From Nemertoderma westbladi (taxonomy: Eukaryota; Xenacoelomorpha; Nemertodermatida; Nemertodermatidae), in assembly GCA_032718475.1 (NCBI GenBank), contig JAUCBJ010000464.1, positions 1 to 47,991 on the forward strand: DNA of 47,991 nucleotides, given 5' to 3'. The notes beneath the pieces are model-generated. The model was not told where the DNA came from and searched no databases. It worked only from the letters and a program-made list of their open reading frames with translations. Positions 11,201 to 22,300 of this stretch are shown here, in pieces. Every line of letters begins with the position of its first letter. Positions within the stretch are counted from its first letter, which is position 1. The position numbers were made by a program, and so were the translations under genes.

Positions 11201-12548
11201 CGGCTGCTTTACTTTTCGCTTCTGCCTCTGCCGCTGCTGCTTTTCTTTCCATTTCGGCTGCTTTACTTTTCGCTTCTGCCTCTGCCGCTGCTGCTTTTCT
11301 TTCCATTTCGGCTGCTTTACTTTCCTCTTCGGCTGCTTTCCTTTCCGCTTCGGCAGTTGCTACTGCTGCTTTCTTTCTGTCTTCTATACGTTTTTTCTTT
11401 ACTTGTTCTTCTTGGACTCGTGTGATGCGGAGTTGTTCATCAAATTTAGCCTGGTTCGCAGCCCTCATTTCCACATCGATGGCATCCAACACACGCTGAG
11501 TTCCTTCACTATTAGGGCTAAGTCCATCTAACCTTCTCCTCAACTCCTCATCACCTAAAAAACGTTGATAGTCTGACAGATAGATGTCAATGGCATCCCT
11601 CTTATGCGGCTTCTCTGCCGTCGCTTCACTTTCCACTTGGGAAAAAGTAGCGTCTGTTGATTCTCCATGGGTTGAGCGCTCCTCCAGCTGAGCTTTCCAC
11701 TGAGCTGTTCCTTGAACCTGGAGATTCACCCGTTGAAACCAAGTCTTTACGGCAACTTGCAACGACGTGTCTTGTCTTCTTTTAGAAGCCTCTTCAAAGG
11801 CTGATAATATTAGCCTGATTCGCAGAATTCTTTCTCTAACTTGATAAAGCAGTTGTCCCTGCTCTTGAGGTCCTTGAGGTTGTTGGAACAGTTGTTCTTT
11901 TACTCGCTCCATAGAGCTGAAAAATCCCTGTGCGTATCCGGCTGCGGACCTCTTCCACACAGCTGGATCGATGGTTTCCTTGGCTACTCCCATCCGGTGT
12001 ATGTCTTCCCAGGCAGCTTCTGATAAATCAAACGGGAGTCCGGGTCCGGGGAAGTTCCATTGCGACTCAACAATAGACTTCAGTTCTTCCTTTGTGTATC
12101 CCGCATAACTATCTTTAGTTGATCGCTGACTTCTCGCCCAATCGATCTGGTGTTCTCCCACCGCGATCAATATCCTAGTGAGTACGGCTGCAGGCAGGAT
12201 GAGAAGGGGATCCGAATAAACCGCATCCGTCATCTTTGCTCTGCGCTCGGGTGTCAGCTCTACAGTATTTTCACTACTGGAGCTGTCGGGCCGCTGAGAA
12301 ATAAGTTCTTGGCTCGCGGGTTGTTGCTGTTCCGCTGCTTCTTGGTCCCGCTTGACCTGAGCTCGAGTGCCTATGATAGACCTATGGTGTTGGACCAGCC
12401 TAGGTTCTGATATTACTACTGGAGGGATGACCTTCCTCACAGTGGGAGGTGAACTGAACTTAGGACTAGACGGTTCTACACCTCTATCTGAGTCGCAGAT
12501 AGTTACATCTAATAAACTGTCTGACAGGTTCTGCTTAGTATCAGACAT
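8256..12548 (-). CDS. BEL/Pao-type Gag-protease polyprotein
   Basis: A 1430-residue uninterrupted ORF. I place the start at the ATG at 12548 (MSDTK); an upstream in-frame GTG is less likely. Order of parts: an N-terminal region of about 400 residues without a recognised domain; an Ala/Glu/Lys-rich predicted coiled coil near residues 400-485 made of tandem 19-residue repeats; a Pro-rich linker; a DUF1759-type Gag region from about residue 820 (FNGDEMKWLPF); zinc knuckles at about 1105-1165 (CVLCDGPH.LSAC, CYNC..RGH...TC, CAKCGAKHHILLH); and a retroviral-type aspartic protease near 1280 with the catalytic motif LLDSGSTGTFID. It would make the particle and process itself. It is longer than usual for such proteins because of the N-terminal extension. 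It ends in TGA, after which the same frame continues into the pol remnant. Its intactness contrasts with the loss of RT. Confidence 0.85.
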   Translation of the reverse strand: MSDTKQNLSDSLLDVTICDSDRGVEPSSPKFSSPPTVRKVIPPVVISEPRLVQHHRSIIGTRAQVKRDQEAAEQQQPASQELISQRPDSSSSENTVELTPERRAKMTDAVYSDPLLILPAAVLTRILIAVGEHQIDWARSQRSTKDSYAGYTKEELKSIVESQWNFPGPGLPFDLSEAAWEDIHRMGVAKETIDPAVWKRSAAGYAQGFFSSMERVKEQLFQQPQGPQEQGQLLYQVRERILRIRLILSAFEEASKRRQDTSLQVAVKTWFQRVNLQVQGTAQWKAQLEERSTHGESTDATFSQVESEATAEKPHKRDAIDIYLSDYQRFLGDEELRRRLDGLSPNSEGTQRVLDAIDVEMRAANQAKFDEQLRITRVQEEQVKKKRIEDRKKAAVATAEAERKAAEEESKAAEMERKAAAAEAEAKSKAAEMERKAAAAEAEAKSKAAEMERKAAAAEAEAKRKAAEMERKAAMAAAEAERVAAEEIAQLELENIQENQDCINKQLTASNMQMMNRSTPKRQGYTSSEEGDTTDTEGKGNRSRLSRRKRTSHRQKLPDLPPAVRRQLNNTNLGSTEPTDQIITIERLPTIVDEPEIIRPVLEITPSVIETPVLPEPTSKFPLHSTKLPVPSRTAHETVHALDSERNIQDLSPVVPRPPATTLANPASAVEWVDERRRGMDLLLGQMQETVQQFKGTVRESRLELQEVQQSIVLERDKLVNTQKGIPPPPVTMCQPVRSEVSHAQGVEPTRIYTASEVETPIVNPIKSNYRPVDNDIPYRPDHNPRNLYTDNSILNNTMAQESFTRQMARTEARQAVKVGEIVKFNGDEMKWLPFNEYYKDNIQNSVLSNGEKLRFLIECLEGSPKLMALKFIGHPDGLRQVWDTLNIRYGNRNNIARYLYAKLMAPRKFLSSGIIEFSDEIQEICRQLDWLGKSHEYQNSMVVGALASTLPKGGVGTRWDKKVLYMMEQQRRDPTMADLMSFLDGEVKLQLLRQSREKTLENKVSEKPVSRRRVTPVCYTDDGESQTSQGEDSGKDTERSYYVNKTPKDQVTKFKSRTNDRREQVRKTPPTSPKRIQVRKPEERTNVHHTAHVKVSNIKPKCVLCDGPHRLSACDEFLGKSLKDRREIMWDKRLCYNCLRRGHQRRTCYSDVRCAKCGAKHHILLHTEFERNSPSQVSESELYVQFSDVNDTDQYSEMEGFYTDEFSDENESCYLTNTAVYRALTYEKDTDSEPPLTTSDRQPSWKAPPSNVGIREFPVVQVRVHGPKRSYVVNALLDSGSTGTFIDKELAEDIFAGQPKFRTKLNMSGIMQVWKSTVIADYYVGALSTPQDELGEHSIRSVKMLAIKNFATSQVEPYNWDEDDFTQQFEIPRFNTDYPGVQILIGPNAHEALETLEKRPAQPQPLQVYAGRTRVGWYFTGPSRRTLME
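11106..11350 (-). repeat. 57-bp tandem repeat encoding the Gag coiled coil
   Basis: At least three near-identical 57-bp units plus diverged flanking ones. Each encodes 19 residues, roughly KAAEMERKAAAAEAEAKS, an Ala/Glu/Lys-rich helix. Because 57 is a multiple of three, units can be gained or lost without breaking the frame. Confidence 0.8.
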
Positions 12549-12655
12549 ATTTGTGTGCACAGTTGAATGCCTACTGTTATATTATAGCCTAAGCAAGACT
12601 AGTAATTCAGTATTAACTGCTAGCCTAGTAATTAATTACCGATACTGCTACTCAG

Positions 12656-15600
12656 TGTAGCGTGATATATATATAATATTAGAATACCGGTATGCTTATA
12701 GTATATATAAGTATTATTAGTAACTAGAATTAATTACAGAATACCGATATGATTTCAGCCTAAGTTTATATATATAATAGGCCTATCTTGAATACCGGTA
12801 TACAGCTTACACTTATGATGTGTATATATAAGTATAATTACAGACTAGAATTAATTACAGAATACCGGTATAATTTCAACCTATATTTATAAATATAATA
12901 GGCCTATCGTAAATACCGGTATACCAATTATTTTAGAATAATTGAATTTCTGAATTTTAAGGGTTACTTGGTTACTTTAACTTACTTTATTGCCGTTATT
13001 TAAGCAGTAGTCCAACTGATATTGAGACCTAATTGTTATATGGCAGGCCTACTATTTATAAATCGTTTGAGTTGATTTATAATATATATATACCCGTTTA
13101 ATGGGTTTTGTCAATGTTTGAAATAAATGTTATTATTTCTGGGGGAGTCACTACACATAAGCTGTCCGCTCTCAGTGGAGTGCTACTTGTTAGACACTAA
13201 AACAAATAATTCTAATTTACCTAAGTTACTTATACTACAAATTACGTACAATTCGGGTTGAGATTACAATCTCTAAATAAACACAAAAATTTAATTACAA
13301 ATACACAAATACGAATTTTTTAGGGTAATTTTACAAGAAGTCTACTAACCAGCCTAACAAAGGGTTAGAATATCTGGTTATTACAACGGACAGGTTACTA
13401 CGGTATTTGAAAATAATAAGTAGTAGTAAATATATTGCGCTGTCCAGATAGGAAAATACCACCGTCTGACGACCTATAGCCGTATCGCTATAGGTACTAC
13501 GTTATGTATCACGGAGTGTTCCTACCTAGAGATTAATTTCCGCGGTCTACCAGAACCAACGTGCCTATTAACCACTTTACAACACAAATATACTGCCTAC
13601 ACACTAATCACCTTCGGAAAGTACTGTACACTAAACCCTAAATTAGGTACAAGTACTTGTATAACAAATAATTAGTAGTTAAAAATACTTGAACAGCTAA
13701 AAGAACCACGGTATCTGCCGGAGTGACCAAAGCACAAAATCTCCAGTCTTTACCTACGCCGAGCAGCCCTGATGTAGTACCGGGGTTAGTTTAACTATAA
13801 CGGTATGCATAACAAGCACAATTACTGTAGGAATAAACTTGGGGATATGAATGTTGCGAATAATCGCATAAACTCTGAATAATAAATATTACGCTACGCG
13901 TACAAACCACTCAAACAAAATGCAGACCAAATACTGACCGACTACTATCAAGCCTAAACAAACTACGGTATATGCAGACTCCGAAATGATTAGTTAGTAT
14001 GCGTTCTAACCCAGTAGTACGACTTATTCTTTCACAGGGGGTTTACCTCACAGCACTTGAAGCCCCTACTTTCCTAACTTAGCACTTTATCGGACAGATG
14101 CTCTACACACACCGAAATTTCCTCAAACCCAACAACAGCCAGACAACTATCCAGCCTACAAATTATCTAAATAAAATTATACGCTACCCGTACAGACTAC
14201 ACAAACAAAGTACAGACCAAACGCTGGCGGACTCCTATCAAGCCTAAATAAACCACAGGACATGCAGACTCTGAAATGGTTAAGTAGTATGCGTTCTAAC
14301 CCAGTAGTACGACTTATTCTTTAGATGGGGGTTTACCTTACAGCTATGGCTGCCCCTACTTCCTAACCGTTCTTTATCTGACATACACTCTACATGCACT
14401 GCAATCCGTTCAGACCTAATCAACAGTTAGCCAACAGTCAAGCCTACAAATTATCTGTACAATCTGAGCAGGCTTACACGCCTTCTGCTCAATACTGGCC
14501 TACAAATAAATAAAACTGACAGAAATAAGTAAGCTCCAAAAGAAACAAGGGGTGTACAGTCCCTAATCTCTTAAACAGCCTACCGGTATACAATACCACA
14601 ATCGAATAATACTGCTGTACCTGTACTACTGTAGGTACCGGTCCGGATGATCAGGCAGTCAGGCCTACTGGTTACCGGTCGACCGGTACTTTCGACTAGA
14701 TTGCTTACACCGCAATCCAGAAGCAATATCTGTTATTGTTTGCGCTTTTAAGACCTTTGACAGTTTAACCTGCCAAATTGGGATGTCTTTTAGATGATAT
14801 ATAGTCTTTAGCCTATGACGAGTATTTGATACACTACATTAGCCGAAGCCAGTCTATGCGCAATCATTCACCCGCTGGATATACCCGGGAGACTGAATTC
14901 GGAAGCTTAATGATTGATGGTGTAAGCCTACTGTATTATTCGACTGATCGTAATATATAATCTCTGACAAATATTATTCACTTTCGGGAAATATTAACAG
15001 TTCCTTTAGGAAGTGGCGCTCTAATTATGTAAACAGAGTTATGACTTAAACCAGACGCAATGAGATGGCTATAGATTCACGTATATGGCGCATTCTTTAG
15101 GAGATGCTTTGTTATCAGTTACAATCATACACAATGCTGCACAATGCTGCACACCAATCTGCCGACCTTCACTAATTTTAGTCACATACAAAGAGAATAA
15201 CAGACAATACATGTAGGGCCTATAAAATAGCATTAGATTCACTTCAAACCACTTAACATAGGTCGCAATCGTTTATCTGTAACCGGTCTCTCTAACCTTT
15301 AGTATATCAAGAAGGTTGGGTGTCTGACTATTGATCAGTATTCCAAATATAATCTTCCATCAACAAATATAATGAATAACCGACAGCAAAAGCAGTAATG
15401 TTAAGTAAGATATGCATGATATGTTTAGTAAGCATTGATAAAGTAACTCGTTAACTCGATAACAGATATACGTTCTATAATTAAGCCTACTAATGTAAGA
15501 CTAAAGACTGAAACACGGAGGTGCCAAAAGCCGGTGTTCTTAGGCTCTGGGCAAAAACATAACACTGAATTCCTGAGTTTCTGTATCCACCTCCAACACA

Positions 15601-15901
15601 GAGACAAAAAACGCTCTGATTGGTCGACCGAACAACGAGAGAACAAAGAAACAAAGAAATGTCGACGTGGCAATATCAGCTGTTAGCCGTCGTCATGGTA
15701 GCGACACTGTTTTCAAGAGTATCGAGCTTATTGCGTCCCGAAATTGCGGATTATGTCCTCTAAAGTACAAATACAGAAGAAATGGCTTTTATGTCCTCTA
15801 AAACATCAGTACAGTAAGGACACGGCCTTTTTATGCCCAGTAAACCAACTACAGAGTACTTTACGGGGAAAATAACCGGCTAATTACGCAAAAGCTTTTA
15901 C
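12656..15901 (-). repeat. 5' LTR of the BEL-type element (right copy)
   Basis: The outer edge is clear: homology with the left copies stops at 15901, where the minus strand starts TGTAAAAG. The inner edge is inferred at about 12656, where the minus strand reads CGCTACA, giving a TG...CA pair; it could be off by tens of bases. I found no primer-binding site starting TGG. At about 3.2 kb this LTR is much longer than is usual for BEL/Pao elements. It contains about 120-bp tandem units at its inner end, a 290-bp tandem pair at about 13877-14460, and a purely repeat-borne 82-codon ORF. Confidence 0.75.
12676..12920. repeat. About 110-125-bp tandem units at the inner LTR end
   Basis: Two full units and the start of a third, each with GAATACCGGTAT, TATATATAAGTAT, AGAATTAATTACAGAATACC and AATAGGCCTATC. 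The same units open the window at 1-130. GAATACCGGTAT and its relatives recur as short palindromes around CCGG. Confidence 0.7.
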
Positions 15902-16860
15902 AATTTGCTTCACCTCAATAAACTCTCTTTTATTCTTGCGCTCCCTCAATTTCTTGTCTATCAGTCAAAATACTTGATTTAATAAACTTAATATTATTAT
16001 AATAAACGTAATTATCGTTCTGCCTGTCTACGTCTGCCTATACTGTATATAGAGTATGCGCTTTCGAATGGTAAATATTATGAATCTACCTTACCTTACC
16101 ATACAGCCATAGCAAATGGTTGTTATGATAGGTGACTTGCAAAAAGAATGCACCTACTTCCACTATATCGACGGGTTTCCTGAGTAATTACTAAATTATT
16201 TTTAATTGTTTAATTACCGGGACCGGTAAAGGCGGTAAGCTACGAATTGAATTGAATACGTCGGTAGATAATCTACTGACGTATTCATTTAATATAAAAC
16301 TAAGCTACGGAATTCTGGAATTCGAATTCCCACTTGAACCACTCATTCTTCAACTTGTAGGTTTAGGCAACAAAACTTCAGAGATTATTTTACACGTATC
16401 GGCGTCACTTCCCCAAACAGCCAAAGAAAGTAATAAAGTCAGTGTAAAAAGTCAGTGTAATTTGTTAATGACATCTCTTTCAGTCTGTACTGCCAATAAG
16501 AGTGCAGTATTTAGAATGCTGGAATGGAACTAGAGACGGGCCTAGTGGCCCGTGAAGCAAGTCGTAGGAGACAGTACGAGTCAAGTAAAAGCTTTTTGTT
16601 CTTTCTGATTGGGCGTAGTCCCGGTGGTGCACGAGAGATTTTCTAGACAACTTCAAACTATATACTTATTATGTTGTAATCATCTAATGAATTATAAAAG
16701 CTGTTGTGATTATAGAAGATAGAGAGCGGTTAGAGAAATGGTTATTTTATTATATCGGATAGAGCAGTCGGAGTCTCAGAGAGGAGTCAAAGTGTCAATT
16801 GATTAATAATACTAACAGCAGTTGTCATGAATTCAATACAATCGTGCCAAAGAAGTAATG
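15902..16860. other. Intergenic sequence, no gene recognised
   Basis: Flank of the LTR element. It contains a tight palindrome at 16254-16286 (15-bp arms with one mismatch, 3-base loop) and a short GC hairpin at 16536-16553. An ORF of 93 codons at 16252-16533 starts inside the palindrome and has no recognisable content; I do not call it a gene. Confidence 0.5.
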
Positions 16861-17857
16861 TGGCAAATTCGTTCTTATTTTTGTAAATAAAACAAGTTGA
16901 GATGTTTCAATGTAAACCGCGATTAACAATTTACAGTGCTGTTAAATGTAATATTTTTAACGATATTTTTAATTATTACAACAATTTATATTATTGTTTT
17001 AACAGAGTACATTTCAGATAGAGTACTGGGATAGCGTGACCGAGTAAACACACGTTCGTGGGGACTTCGCGCAGCACGTAGTCGGCAAGCCTTGGCTACG
17101 GTTCATATAGAGCAAATGGGGCATGTCTAGTTTGGACCCCATATCCCATGCTATAAATGTATTCATTCGATATACAATCATATGTTAATCCGCTAGGTGG
17201 TGTCAAATTGTTATTCTGCAATTTCGTACTTACCAGTGCAGCACTGTACAGCAGTACCGTACCGGTAGGCCTATGTCATTACTTCTGAGTCTCTAGCGGA
17301 TCCCCAATTAAATGTCTTAACTTTTCAATTTCGTAAAAGATAGACTTCATGATTCTCTACAGGCCACCAAAATTTCAGCTCAGGAAAATGAGGCCTTCCC
17401 GAGAAATTTAACATTTTCTAAAAACCACATAATCTGTCGTAGCTGACGTTAGACTGCATGATTTTTCACCAAACTTTGCAAACTTTCTAAACTTTCTCTC
17501 TACTACTTACCAACTAAGTTTGGTTCAATTCCGAACCAGCGATGCAGAGATATTCGCGTTCAAACATTTACCAGACAGACAGACGGACATGCCCCATTTG
17601 CCCTATATGAACCGTATGCCAAGGCTCGCCGACTACGTGTCTCGCCCCACAACCCTTACTAAACTTGGCAAGTAATATGCTTTTCTGCAGTTTGGGCCTA
17701 TTCAATATAGCATTCATTCACTAGGCCCTCTCTATCATTTCTTTTTCATGAGCACACCATCTGGTGTTTCTATTATTGAGTCTATGGCAATTTTCGTGTT
17801 ATGGGGCTATTTTTCGAAATAAAGCAAGTCGAGATGTTTCAATTTAAACCGCGATTT
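16860..17857. mobile_element. Fold-back (inverted-repeat) element flanked by a direct repeat
   Basis: Arms at 17057-17127 and 17586-17651 are inverted copies of each other with a few mismatches and one gap (shared GACATGCCCCATTTG, CTATATGAACCGTA, GCCGACTACGTG). The 458-bp loop has no coding content. A direct repeat lies outside both arms, at 16860-16926 and 17785-17857 (shared GAGATGTTTCAAT.TAAACC), too long and too diverged for a target duplication. The outer arm end GTGGGG..TTCG.GCAGCACGT resembles sequence at 32094-32115 and 35028-35045, so a small family may be present. Confidence 0.5.
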
Positions 17858-19360
17858 CACAAGTACCCATAGAAATCTATTTTCATGGTTCATGCAAAAT
17901 TTCATCAAAATCGTTTAAAGCCGTTTTTGCTCTAGGTCAGTAGATGCATAGGTAGTAGCCTGTAGCCAGTAGCTTTTTTTTCTTACAGTATAATCAAGTC
18001 TTACGACTTGCTAATTATCTGTGATTGTTGTTATCTGTCCTGGTGTACCGCACAGCCGTACTCGAACCTACTTCCATATATTGCACATATAGGCATATTG
18101 TGTATTGTAGTATTGACCTGCTGACAATCAGTTGGTATCTGCCATTATTATACTGTATTACAGTATTATACTGTACAGTGCACATATAATTATTATTATT
18201 ATTATAATTAATTAAATTAATAATATTACATCATGTTATTTTGATTCATGTTTGCCAGTTTGCATACACAACAGTACGAGTATACAGTATAGGGCAGTAG
18301 GGGACTGTCGAGGCGTTTATGGGAGGCTAACCTGAAGATGCCTAGTAAGCCGTTATGTAGTTCTAATGAGTGTTATCAAAGCCTCGGTATACCTGCCGCA
18401 TATAGCAGGAACACTCACAAAAGTGTGGGGGTATATATATATTATCTAATATATACATCTTAACGAGATCTAGAATTAGTTACTGTAAGTATAAGGCCTC
18501 AGCACTTACAAACTGCTTCAAAGGGGTACGATAGTTACGTGTAAACCGTTCCGTTATATTGTGTTGTTGGCTAGTAAATGTACGTATGACTTACACATAT
18601 CACAGGTAGGACGCTACTTTGCCTAGTGCGTGGTAAGCGCACGATTTACTCGAATCACTTGCATCGGTGGTAAATAATAGTTACTAGTTGGGAATAATAT
18701 AACAATACTGTGGACTCATACATTCGCATTAAATGAACCGAGTCTTATTACTGACAGGGCGCACTTACGTTTATCGTGTGGAAATCAAGTTGGTTTGATC
18801 TTTAGTCCAATATATTCATCAACAAGTAGTGCAAATATAATAGATTGCAAATGATTAGTTGTTAATGCAAGCAATTAGTTGTTAATACAAGTGATAGGCT
18901 ATAAAATCGATGTAAATTACCTTAAGATGTTATTAAGGTTAAGCCCTGCCTTAGCGAGGCTAACAGCAGTTATATATGAATACACAATGTTCGGTAAAAA
19001 TAGAACAGCCAATAAGACGCAAGAATACCCGCTATATAGAATATTCGGTAGCTACCAATGAGAGTTCAGCAACACTACAACCGTTGTTAGGCAACAATAT
19101 AAACAACCTTATGGGCTATTCAATACGTTCGAAGTACAAATATTATATGCACTGAAACCGAATAATAACCCGATGAAAATATAAGATTTCTGTATACAGT
19201 TAGCATTGGCAGCAAAAGGGACGATCGGAGATATTTACACTACCGGAAGAGGTACGTCATCTCATCCTCGATAGGACGAATATATTATACGGATCGGATA
19301 ATACGAAGGACATCAACGAATCCATGAGTGGATACATAGGCTGATAGGTGCAACGACTAT
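17858..19360. other. Intergenic sequence, no gene recognised
   Basis: AT-rich single-copy-looking sequence. A stretch at about 17890-17960 (ATGCAAAATTTCATCAAAAT followed by GTTTAAAGCCGTTTT) resembles tails of dispersed repeats in invertebrates, but I cannot assign a family. Short ORFs here, such as 18879-19061, show no recognisable content. The 5' part of the following LINE may begin in this interval. Confidence 0.4.
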
Positions 19361-22300
19361 TCCACAGTAATAGTTGGTGATTTTAACTGGCCTGACAACA
19401 GTTTTCCTAACTGTAATGTATATAGTGATTTTAATTATTTTTTATTGCGTTGCGACCTAACTCAATTTGTCAATTTTCCAACAAGGTACCAAAACACTTT
19501 AGACTTATTGTTATGTAATGATGACGACTTTGTATCTAATACTATGAGTTTACCTAATTTTGATACCAGCGACCATTCATCGTTTAGTTTCGTTGTCAAT
19601 GAAACTAGTGTCAGTGCAGAACCAGACACTGAAGTTTATTGCTTCCGGAAAATGAATGTGAATGGTATCAAAACCTATTTAGAAGAAGTTGATTGGTCTG
19701 CTCTTTTTAATAATTGTGATGATGTTCAGTCATGTCTCGATATTTTTAATTCTGAAATATCTTCTGCTTTTGATACCTTTGTGCCAAAATACTTTCGTAA
19801 TACCAAACCGCGTAGGTACCCACTGCATATTAGAAAAACCCAAGCCAGGAAACGTCGTTATTGGAAACGGCGACATTCTGGACCTGATGGAATGAAAAGT
19901 TCCGGCAAGAAAACGCCACATGCTCAGAACACTTGCATAACTTTCGCCGGAAATAAGAGCATAATATCTTACATAGCGGTGACCGGAATGCATTTTATAA
20001 ACATGTTTATAAGAAACGTAACACTTTTAATTCTGTTGCTCCACTGAAATATAACGGCGTACTCTAATTTATTCTGAAAATGATAAATGTAAATGTTTAT
20101 TGGAGCAGTATTCTTCTGTAGGAGTTTCCGACAATACTACTACTACTAGGATCGGCATGCTGCATTGCAGCTGCATTTTTAAGAATGCTGTGCCGGCTTG
20201 TCAACAAAATTGCACCGCCACAACTCCCTATCACCCATGACATTTGCTAGATCATCCGCATCTTCAAGGCCAGTTTCCTTTAAGATTCGTCTCAAGAAAG
20301 TCATGGGCTGTCCACCATGCTTATTCACTCCATGAGGCTGCCAAAGTACAAGATTATGCACTGGCTGGTCCTCACGGCGAAAGCAATGTCCTGCAAAGCG
20401 GAGGCGATTTTGTTCTAGTGTCAAGCTTGGGGGAACCAATGAGACACCTCCAATGTTATATACAGTAGTGTCTGGTTGGAGATGTGTGCATTGTACTTGA
20501 CACAATGAACCCGGCGTAGCATTCTTGTGAATGTGCCATCCAGAGATTTGGTGTCCTCAGCAGTTAGAGCCCAGCAAGGACTCCCGTAGAGGAGTACTGG
20601 AACTACTGCTGCTCTAAATAATCGGACCTTAACTTTCCGATTAATTCTCGGTGACTTCCAAATCCTGGAAAGCCTATTCAAGGCTGCCCATGCCTTTCCC
20701 TTACGTATTCGAAGCGTATACGTACCATTGTTTCCGACAATGGTTTTTGTCCATCTCTAGTTTGTCCATCACTGATTGCACATTTTCTAATATTAAATTT
20801 AACACAAAAGGTTTTGAAGGCAATGTGTAAATTACAACTTAAATATAGCCACTGTCTTAATGGTGTTCCTGTAGCTGTGCTAATAACGAACTTGCTATGC
20901 CACTCGCACACATTTTTAATTTATCTGTTACGACTGGTCAGGTACCTTCAATGTGGAAATGTGCTGACGTAATACCTTGCTATATGAAAGGAGACCATTC
21001 ACTGGGTGAAAACTATAGACCTATATCACTTACTTCGTCAGTGTGTAGATTATTCGAACGTTTGTTAGTATCAGAAGTTATTGATTATCTGTGCAATAAT
21101 AAACTACTTTCCCCAGTTCAATACGGTTTTCTTAGTAAACGTAGTGCTGTTTGTTTCACAGTTGCTTGATTGTACTAGTAACTGGTCACGTGCAATTAAC
21201 GACCGGTTATTTACAGATATCGTTTATATAGATTACGCGAAAGCGTTTGATACTGTTGGTACTCATAAATTATTGTCTAAACTACAATGTTTTGGTATTA
21301 GCGGAAATGTTTTGTTATGGTTAACTAATTTCCTTACAAATAGGCAGCAACGAGTAAAATTAGGAAATAGCTATTCATCCAACATGGCAGATAAATCTGG
21401 TGTACCACAAGGTTCGTGTATCGGGCCACTTATGTTTATTTTATACATAAATGATTTACCTGATATATTTTCTTCATAATACATTTAAAACCCGTTTATA
21501 TGCTGATGACACTAAACTTTTTTCCAGTTTCGATTCACCTGGTGGTCGATATAGATTACAGGCAGATTTAGACGCCTTTTCTGATTGGTCAGATGTATGG
21601 CAACTTAATGTGTCCAAGCATAAATGTAAAGTTCTTACCGTAGGAACTTCTAATGTACCAGATGCAGTGTATTCAATCAATAACTACATATGCACTTGAA
21701 AATGTGTCATCTTTCCGTGATTTAGGAGTAGAAGTTGATAGTAAGTTATATTTTGCAAATCACATTGATTTAATAACTAAAAAGTGCTATAAAGTAATTA
21801 ATTGTTTATTTAGGTGTTTTTCTACTAACAACTGTGGAGCTATTTTATTTGCCTATAAAGTGTACGCAAGGCCACGTTTAGAATATGGTAGTGCAATATG
21901 GAACCCTTTTTGTAATTCAAAATCTTTTCTTGGCCTAACAGACAAGCTTGAGTCGGTCCAAAGATATTATACCCGTAGGTTATTCCACCGGTGCTATTTC
22001 GATACTGATGCTTGTTACCTAAGAAGGCTAACAATTTTGAAATTACAATCACTAGAACTTAGACGAGTGCATATTGACCTAATTACTGTTTTTAAAATAC
22101 TCAATGGTTTTATTTCACTGCAGTAGAATCTAATAATTTATTTGTAAATGTAAATTCATCTTCAATAAGACTGAGGGGGCACCCTTACAAATTGCAGCAG
22201 GGACATTGGAGAACTGTTGCGGTGCAGAACTCATTTACAAATCGTGTTGTGACTGTTTGGAACAATCTACCTTACGTTGCAGTAACTGCCCCCTCAGTTG

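Larger units (their letters stand above)
1..15901 (-). mobile_element. BEL/Pao-type LTR retrotransposon, RT-less, compound left end
   Basis: An LTR element read on the minus strand. The right LTR (about 12656-15901) is its 5' LTR. The Gag-protease ORF follows at once, then a short pol remnant, a long non-coding or decayed stretch, and LTR sequence again from 4581 downwards. LTR copies start TGTAAAAG on the minus strand, the usual TG start, at 15901, 4581 and 3131. Purine-rich sequence precedes two of these starts (minus strand CTGGGAGCGG before 4581, AAGGGGGATT before 3131), as expected of a polypurine tract. Family assignment rests on the Gag-protease and on the RNase H-tail motif in the pol remnant. 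RT and integrase are absent, so the element could move only with enzymes supplied in trans. The left end leaves the window, so no target-site duplication can be tested. Confidence 0.75.

Noticed and set aside
11079-11531. 150- and 99-codon plus-strand ORFs rich in Cys, Phe and Leu
   Set aside because: They are antisense shadows of the Gag coiled-coil repeat; the low-complexity pattern follows from the 57-bp repeat.
19730-19993. 87-codon minus-strand ORF inside the host LINE
   Set aside because: It is a shadow of the plus-strand endonuclease region, which carries recognisable motifs.
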